Positions 16,762-20,839 of a DNA stretch of 20,839 nucleotides are shown here, in pieces. Made by a program: the position numbers and the translations under genes. Each line of letters begins with the position of its first letter. The stretch's first letter is position 1. The notes under the pieces are model-generated. The model searched no databases and was not told the origin of the DNA. It worked only from the letters and a program-made list of their open reading frames with translations. This DNA is from Actinomycetota bacterium (GTDB lineage Bacteria; Actinomycetota; Humimicrobiia; Humimicrobiales; Humimicrobiaceae), in the NCBI GenBank assembly GCA_016783985.1, contig JADHVM010000008.1:1-20839 (forward strand). The letters are read 5' to 3'.

Positions 16762-16974
16762 TTAGTTGGTTTTTTCACTACCTGAACGTGTTAATTGTTC
16801 TATCTTTTTTTCAGCTTCATCAAGCTTGTTCAAGCAATAAGAAGAAATTTTGACACCCAGTTCGAATTTTTCTATAGAAGATTTTAAAGTCATGTTTTTA
16901 TCTTCAAGTTCTTTTACTATTTCTTCCAGTTGTAATACTGCTTCATCGAAACTCATTTTTTTAATTTTATTCAT
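16762..16974 (-). CDS. xseB: Exodeoxyribonuclease VII small subunit
   Basis: XseB is the small helical subunit of exonuclease VII, which with several copies per XseA degrades single-stranded DNA in mismatch repair and damage processing. The 70-residue product is almost entirely helical and reads as the family does: MSFDEAVLQLEEIVKELEDKNMTLKSSIEKFELGV, with the characteristic 'F-E-x-x-x-x-x-L-E-x-I-V-x-x-L-E' core and the later LDEAEKKIEQL. An internal ATG at codon 7 (MSFDEA) is an alternative start. The large subunit gene xseA, usually adjacent, is absent from the window. It is the last gene of a short unit with fmdB and a membrane protein gene, 217 nt upstream of mraZ; I find no terminator in between, so read-through into dcw is possible. 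Confidence 0.93.
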   Translation of the reverse strand: MNKIKKMSFDEAVLQLEEIVKELEDKNMTLKSSIEKFELGVKISSYCLNKLDEAEKKIEQLTRSGSEKTN

Positions 16975-17042
16975 TTAAGTTCCCAATAAATAATAATTAT
17001 CTCTATTTTTGATTCATCCAAACCCTTGACTAAAACATACTT

Positions 17043-17519
17043 TTACTTGAAAATACTTATATTGCTAATAACAACTTTTATAAGTATATACATACAAAAA
17101 ATAATTTCCAAGGAAGTCATTATAATACTTAAAAAATTCTCGAAACCACTTGTCTTTTCCTTTAAATAATCCCCAGGTTTCTTATAAAACCTTTTTATGT
17201 TAGGAAAAAATTTCAGTAATGAATAAATAGTATATCCAACTAAAATCGAACTTCCAATTATTATTATATAATCATCAAAGAAATAAACACAACCTACAAA
17301 ATAACCTATTTCAATTAAATTTAAAACAGCTATTATAACTAATGAAAAAATTCCTGAAAATGACTTAAATGAAAACTCTCTTTCTGATTCCGGTATATAC
17401 CCTTCCACCTTCATTACGTTTTCCAAAATTGTTTTATTGGTATTTGCCCTAATAATTAATCTTAGACTAGACACATGAAGCCATATTAATATTATTGACA
17501 GAATTAATAATAGAATCAT
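17043..17519 (-). CDS. Unrecognised four-helix membrane protein
   Basis: I do not recognise this 158-residue protein. It has an N-terminal hydrophobic helix (about 1-17), a polar loop of about 35 residues rich in N, K and E, then two closely spaced helices (about 55-81 and 84-104), a basic segment (KFFPNIKRFYKKPGDYLKEK) and a last helix (about 128-152). No catalytic motif or cysteine pair is visible. By the positive-inside rule the basic loop should be cytoplasmic. It lies between fmdB (35 nt upstream) and xseB (68 nt downstream) and probably shares the fmdB promoter. No strong Shine-Dalgarno sequence precedes the ATG. It could be a lineage-specific protein; coding status is supported by length, tight placement and a consistent helix pattern. 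Confidence 0.7.
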   Translation of the reverse strand: MILLLILSIILIWLHVSSLRLIIRANTNKTILENVMKVEGYIPESEREFSFKSFSGIFSLVIIAVLNLIEIGYFVGCVYFFDDYIIIIGSSILVGYTIYSLLKFFPNIKRFYKKPGDYLKEKTSGFENFLSIIMTSLEIIFCMYILIKVVISNISIFK

Positions 17520-17554
17520 TAATAGATAATTTAAATCCCAAATTTAAAAAATTT

Positions 17555-17872
17555 TTACTTTTTTACCGGTGAAGTGCTTTTTTGTCCAGCATCTTGTGTC
17601 TCGGACTTGCTTTTTTTGCTATCCTTGATATCTTCTTTTTTACTTTTCTCTTTATCTTTTTTTCCTATATTATTACTAATAGATTTATTAGAACTGGATT
17701 TATAATCTGTAGAATAAAATCCAGAACCTTTAAATATTATCCCAACTGGTGAAAATACTCTAAATGCTTCAGCATTACAATAGTCGCAGTATCGTTTACC
17801 ATTATTGCCAAACTTTTCAACCCTATCAAATATTCTCCCACATTTTCCACATCTATAACTGTAAATCGGCAT
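17555..17872 (-). CDS. FmdB-family zinc-ribbon protein
   Basis: A small zinc-ribbon protein of the FmdB/CxxC regulatory family, whose exact role is unknown (first noted beside the formamidase genes of Methylophilus). The family N-terminus MPIYSYRCGKCGRIFD is present, with zinc ligands C8, C11, C29 and C32, followed by FSPVGIIFKGSGFYSTDY, the usual second block. The rest, about residues 57-105, is a low-complexity tail of K, S and D ending in SPVKK. I place the start at the ATG at 17872, because MPIY is the conserved family start and a strong GGAGG lies 9 nt upstream. An upstream ATG at 17896 would add eight residues and sits before the ribosome site, near the predicted transcription start. 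Length about 105 residues. Confidence 0.9.
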   Translation of the reverse strand: MPIYSYRCGKCGRIFDRVEKFGNNGKRYCDYCNAEAFRVFSPVGIIFKGSGFYSTDYKSSSNKSISNNIGKKDKEKSKKEDIKDSKKSKSETQDAGQKSTSPVKK

Positions 17873-17901
17873 TCTTTCTAACCTCCTTAAAATCATTTAA
17901 G

Positions 17902-17930
17902 AATATATCCTAATAATAAATTTTAGTCAA
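17902..17930 (-). promoter_or_regulatory. Promoter of the fmdB-orf-xseB unit
   Basis: On the minus strand TTGACT (17930-17925) and TATATT (17907-17902) are separated by 17 nt, five of six matches to consensus in each hexamer. Transcription would start near 17895, about 9 nt before the GGAGG of fmdB. This start would fall inside the longer fmdB frame, supporting the shorter start at 17872. Confidence 0.65.
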
Positions 17931-17963
17931 ATATTAAAAATATACTATTATTAAACAAATACA

Positions 17964-17992
17964 TTTACTATACTTTAGACTCAATATATATT
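17964..17992 (+). promoter_or_regulatory. Candidate promoter of the plus-strand gene
   Basis: TTTACT (17964-17969) and TATATT (17987-17992), 17 nt apart, would start transcription around 17999, leaving only about 7 nt before the ATG at 18006. That would make the mRNA nearly leaderless, in keeping with the missing Shine-Dalgarno sequence. The sequence is very AT-rich, so this is tentative. Confidence 0.35.
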
Positions 17993-18005
17993 ATATTTTA
18001 TAATC

Positions 18006-18452
18006 ATGAGCAGAAGAACTATAATTCTACTTATTGTAATTACCATAATTTTAATAATTATCTCTGTTGCTACAGTTGTAAAAAACCCCTGTATTAAAAA
18101 TGCCTATATAACCTGCGATAAAGAATTGACAAAAGATGAATTAGAATCCTGCAGCAATAAAGTTGAATTTTCCTGTCATGATTCAAAAATATATGCAATT
18201 CTATTCGTAGAAGATCTCTCCTCCAAAGATAAGATAACAGTAAACTGGAATATAATCCAAAACAATACAGAAAAGACTATTCAAGAGAGTATAATTTACC
18301 CTGAAAAAGATGGAACAGGTAAAGTAATTATATCATTGGCAAGAAGGAATAAAACACTTCCACCTGGAAATTATACAGTAGAAATCTTTCTAAATGATAT
18401 TAAAGTTATTATCAGGCAATTTAATATTGAAAACAGCAGCACCACTAATTAG
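18006..18452 (+). CDS. Small membrane-anchored extracytoplasmic protein, unknown function
   Basis: The only plus-strand gene; I do not recognise the family. The 148 residues start with SRR and a strong hydrophobic helix (about 5-25) that could be a signal anchor or uncleaved signal peptide. The exported part has four cysteines (about residues 29, 37, 48 and 56), suitable for two disulphides, then beta-rich sequence (KITVNWNIIQNN, GTGKVIISLARR) ending in LPPGNYTVEIFLNDIKVIIRQFNI, which looks like the last strands of an Ig-like or fibronectin-like sandwich. Codon use and AT content resemble its neighbours. It is divergent from fmdB and convergent with the kinase gene, whose stop is 14 nt away. 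No Shine-Dalgarno sequence is visible. It is probably a real gene, but its function is open. Confidence 0.7.
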   Translation: MSRRTIILLIVITIILIIISVATVVKNPCIKNAYITCDKELTKDELESCSNKVEFSCHDSKIYAILFVEDLSSKDKITVNWNIIQNNTEKTIQESIIYPEKDGTGKVIISLARRNKTLPPGNYTVEIFLNDIKVIIRQFNIENSSTTN

Positions 18453-18466
18453 TCAGCCTGTTAATA

Positions 18467-19405
18467 TCAGACTGTGATCTTACTGAACTCTTCTTTTAGT
18501 TTCTGAAATATTAGTTCCAAAACCTCACAAACAGTACCGTCTAATCCATAATTTTCTATAATATTTATATTATTACTTATCGCCAGCTCTTCAATATATT
18601 TTTGTATCATAAGTATATTATCTAAATGATTAATATACTTCTGCACAGGCCTTGAACCCTGTGTTTGAACCATTCTTTTAGTGAAATGTTCTTTATGAAT
18701 CTCTTTGTCAGGAACTGATATAACTATTTCCATAATTATGGCTTTAGAGGAGTATTTACTTAAATCTAGATATCCGGGAACAACATGGGCTCCTTCTATA
18801 ATTATATCTGATTTTTCCTCCACACTTCTATTTATTATAGCTTCAATGCCTACTACTACTGCCATAACCTGCTCTCTGAAGCCTAATATTACCGGCTCTA
18901 CGCCTGAAGGAGGTAATGTTAAATTCTTATATGCATTATAAGAAGAACCTCTAAGTGGCCTTATTAATTTATCAGAAACAGAAGCCCTCATAACCTCTCT
19001 AATAGCATCTGATGAAGCCACCCTGGTTATATTTAATCTACTTGCCAGTACAGTCGCAATAGTTGATTTACCAACTCCAGTTGCACCACCAAGAAGTACT
19101 ATAATAGGTTTTTCTAATTTACCTATTGACTGCCACAGTAAATATTTTTCAGCATATTCTAGATTGACTTTTTCTTTTATAAATCTAAAAACAATTGATC
19201 TTAAATCCCCTAAAGAAATAGAGTACATTTTACTTTTTAGCAGATACTGTTCAATATCTAAGGAAATCTTATGAGCAGCAACTATATCCAGCCCGGTAAC
19301 TGAAATAGATGATGCCAATATACCTTTGGAAAATGGCAAACCGCTTTTCTTATCAATTATCACTATTAAATTTTCCCCAGTAGAATTATTATTTTTTTTA
19401 GCCAT
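18467..19405 (-). CDS. 2-phosphoglycerate kinase (cDPG pathway, first step)
   Basis: This enzyme phosphorylates 2-phosphoglycerate with ATP to 2,3-diphosphoglycerate, the precursor of cyclic 2,3-diphosphoglycerate. The 312 residues begin with an ATP-cone-like region (about 12-92: VIIDKKSGLPFSKGILASSI through EKYLLW), then a P-loop kinase domain with GGATGVGKST at 106-115, the ASSDAIREVMRA block at 130-141, which is typical of the 2-phosphoglycerate kinase family, PLRGSSYNAYK, and IIIEGAHVVPG at 201-211. This domain order and length match the archaeal enzyme (about 300 residues). It lies 62 nt downstream of the cDPG synthetase gene on the same strand, which strongly supports the pathway assignment. 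Upstream sequence has only a weak AAAG-type ribosome site. Other small-molecule kinases share the P-loop, but the SSDAIRE block and the neighbour argue against them. Confidence 0.9.
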   Translation of the reverse strand: MAKKNNNSTGENLIVIIDKKSGLPFSKGILASSISVTGLDIVAAHKISLDIEQYLLKSKMYSISLGDLRSIVFRFIKEKVNLEYAEKYLLWQSIGKLEKPIIVLLGGATGVGKSTIATVLASRLNITRVASSDAIREVMRASVSDKLIRPLRGSSYNAYKNLTLPPSGVEPVILGFREQVMAVVVGIEAIINRSVEEKSDIIIEGAHVVPGYLDLSKYSSKAIIMEIVISVPDKEIHKEHFTKRMVQTQGSRPVQKYINHLDNILMIQKYIEELAISNNINIIENYGLDGTVCEVLELIFQKLKEEFSKITV

Positions 19406-19467
19406 TATTTCTTTATAATTATTATTATTAAAATATTATATTTGCTGCTTTATTAATAAAATAAATA

Positions 19468-20811
19468 TTAGTTTATTCTTAATTCTTCCTTTAAAATTTC
19501 CTTATTTTCTAATATTATTGGTATATTAATCATATAAAAAATATCCTTTTTATTACTAAATGCAAAATCTGTCACAAGATCCACTGCTGCCGCTTTTAAT
19601 TCAGTTAAAATAGAATCATAATTTCTGTACTGTTCTAATTCATTTTTAAGCTTTTCCCTATCTGCAAGATTAAATGAAATCTTCATTACCCTGCAATCAT
19701 ATTCCTGCTCAATATAATTTTTAATCTTTGATGCAATTTCATTTTTAGCAGTCATTACAACTATAATTTTCCTTCCCCTTATATCATTTAAGGGTTTAGG
19801 TCTAAAAATTGATTTAACTATTTTGGCATCAGGATTTATCTTCTTAATTTCCTTTTCTAAAAACTCAATCTTTTCTTTATCAGCCATAGGCTCTTCGCAC
19901 ATAGTAATAAAAATTAAATCTGCGCACATTATCCTATAAATACCTAAATAGCCTATTATATTCTCCCAGCTCTGGCAAGCTCCTAAAACACACACAGTTT
20001 TGTCAGTTTTTACAGCCGGGATAGAAGCACCGCTGCCCTCAACAATAATTAAATCTGGATTTAAACTTTCGGCTGTTTTCATACCCTCTTTTATATTGGA
20101 CATAAAAAATTTACCACCAAAACCGCCGCCGCATCTCCTGCAGCCAACAGTGGTGATCTTACTGCTAAAAGCATCCTCTATATAATCAGAACTTGCGTGA
20201 AAACCTCTTTGACTGAGATCCAGTAAATATTTCGGCGTAATTTCTACCTTGCCTCCATGGATAACTTTGGGCTCTTTTGGCCCTCCTCTGCCTATAGCTA
20301 CCACACAAACATTCTTATTTTCATTATTAATTAATTCAGATATATAAGCACTCACTGCAGTCTTGCCTACTCTCTTGCCAGTACCTATTACTGCAATAGT
20401 AGGAATATCTGTGGTAATATTTTTTTCTTCATATTCAAATAAAAAATCAGGTCCCATATAACTGCATTCATTTGCCAGACAAAAAGATGCTATTTTCATT
20501 CTAATAATATAATTTACAACTGGCTCATCACTTAAATCATATACTATATCTGGAATAAAGAAGTCTAATGCTTTTACAAAATCAGAGTCAATATCACCAA
20601 TCTTGTAAACTTTCTCATTGTAATAATCACCCAGATCGCTGGTTATTAACTTTTCCAAACCTCCCAGAAAAACTATTCCTGCAAAATTTCCAATAAATCT
20701 ATTTTTAAGAAGCATAATAGCATCATGAGTAACTTCCGGATAATGTTCTCCATCTATAAGAGCTATAAGTCTTTTTTCTTTATATTTTATGTTTTTTAAT
20801 AAATCTATCAT
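19468..20811 (-). CDS. cpgS: Cyclic 2,3-diphosphoglycerate synthetase (cDPG pathway, second step)
   Basis: This ATP-dependent enzyme cyclises 2,3-diphosphoglycerate by forming an intramolecular phosphoanhydride. The 447 residues are close to the ~460 of the archaeal enzyme. Visible features are an N-terminal domain with LIALIDGEHYPEVT (about 15-28), an atypical P-loop TIAVIGTGKRVGKTAVSA at about 138-154, AIGRGGPKEPKVI (172-184), a Cys-rich glycine loop CRRCGGGFGG at 224-233 that might bind metal, and LIIVEGSGASIPAV at 254-267. I recognise the IDGEHYP and RGGPKEP blocks as belonging to the cDPG synthetase family. The adjacent 2-phosphoglycerate kinase makes its substrate, which supports the call. 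The ATG start has only a weak AAGAAG upstream; the promoter probably lies beyond the right edge. cDPG is known mainly from thermophilic methanogens. Confidence 0.9.
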   Translation of the reverse strand: MIDLLKNIKYKEKRLIALIDGEHYPEVTHDAIMLLKNRFIGNFAGIVFLGGLEKLITSDLGDYYNEKVYKIGDIDSDFVKALDFFIPDIVYDLSDEPVVNYIIRMKIASFCLANECSYMGPDFLFEYEEKNITTDIPTIAVIGTGKRVGKTAVSAYISELINNENKNVCVVAIGRGGPKEPKVIHGGKVEITPKYLLDLSQRGFHASSDYIEDAFSSKITTVGCRRCGGGFGGKFFMSNIKEGMKTAESLNPDLIIVEGSGASIPAVKTDKTVCVLGACQSWENIIGYLGIYRIMCADLIFITMCEEPMADKEKIEFLEKEIKKINPDAKIVKSIFRPKPLNDIRGRKIIVVMTAKNEIASKIKNYIEQEYDCRVMKISFNLADREKLKNELEQYRNYDSILTELKAAAVDLVTDFAFSNKKDIFYMINIPIILENKEILKEELRIN

Positions 20812-20839
20812 TTAATTTATACTTCTTAACCTTTCTATT

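Noticed and set aside
17873..17896. Longer fmdB start adding eight residues
   Set aside because: The extra codons contain the GGAGG ribosome site for the conserved MPIY start and begin at or near the predicted transcription start.
18454..18474. Possible shared terminator hairpin between the convergent genes (CAGCCTG-loop-CAGACTG)
   Set aside because: Six pairs with a central C/A mismatch, no T run on either strand, and it partly lies inside the end of the kinase gene.
1..20839. tRNA, rRNA, CRISPR, transposon or phage elements
   Set aside because: No cloverleaf-like GC-rich stretch, regularly spaced repeats, transposase motifs or inverted element ends were found on reading both strands.

Overview
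The window reads as one stretch of an AT-rich bacterial chromosome (roughly 30% GC by eye) that uses the standard bacterial code, with TAA, TAG and TGA all serving as stops. Almost everything lies on the minus strand. From right to left in the direction of transcription there are three parts: (1) 20811-18467, a two-gene unit for cyclic 2,3-diphosphoglycerate (cDPG) synthesis, cpgS followed by 2-phosphoglycerate kinase; (2) 18452-16762, one plus-strand gene for a small membrane-anchored protein, divergent from a short minus-strand unit of an FmdB-type zinc ribbon, an unrecognised four-helix membrane protein and xseB; (3) 16544-1, a near-complete division and cell wall (dcw) cluster.

The dcw order is mraZ, rsmH, ftsL-like, ftsI-type class B PBP, murE, murF, mraY, murD, ftsW, murG, murC, murB, ddl, ftsQ, ftsA. 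The ftsA gene runs off the left edge; ftsZ would be expected beyond it. This is the E. coli-like order with murB added between murC and ddl. Together the genes supply UDP-MurNAc (MurB), the pentapeptide side chain (MurC, MurD, MurE, MurF, Ddl), lipid I and lipid II (MraY, MurG), the septal polymerase and transpeptidase pair (FtsW, FtsI) and divisome scaffolding (FtsL, FtsQ, FtsA). MurE carries DNPR, the motif linked to meso-diaminopimelate. Gaps are mostly under 20 nt, with overlaps at murE/murF, murD/ftsW and murB/ddl, so a single long transcript is likely. Upstream of mraZ are three TGG-type MraZ boxes at exact 10-nt spacing, beside two candidate promoters.

Taxonomy is inference. A DAP-type wall, a class B PBP without PASTA domains, very low GC, a murB-containing dcw cluster and a bacterial cDPG pathway would suit an anaerobic lineage such as Atribacterota (JS1-like). 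Halanaerobiales-like or other deep-branching groups are not excluded.

The most unusual content is the cDPG pair. cDPG is best known as a thermoprotectant and potassium counter-ion in thermophilic methanogens, and here both dedicated enzymes sit next to a bacterial peptidoglycan cluster. I see no tRNA, rRNA, CRISPR array, insertion sequence or phage gene. No gene-free stretch exceeds 300 bases; the longest, 16545-16761, holds the mraZ control region.
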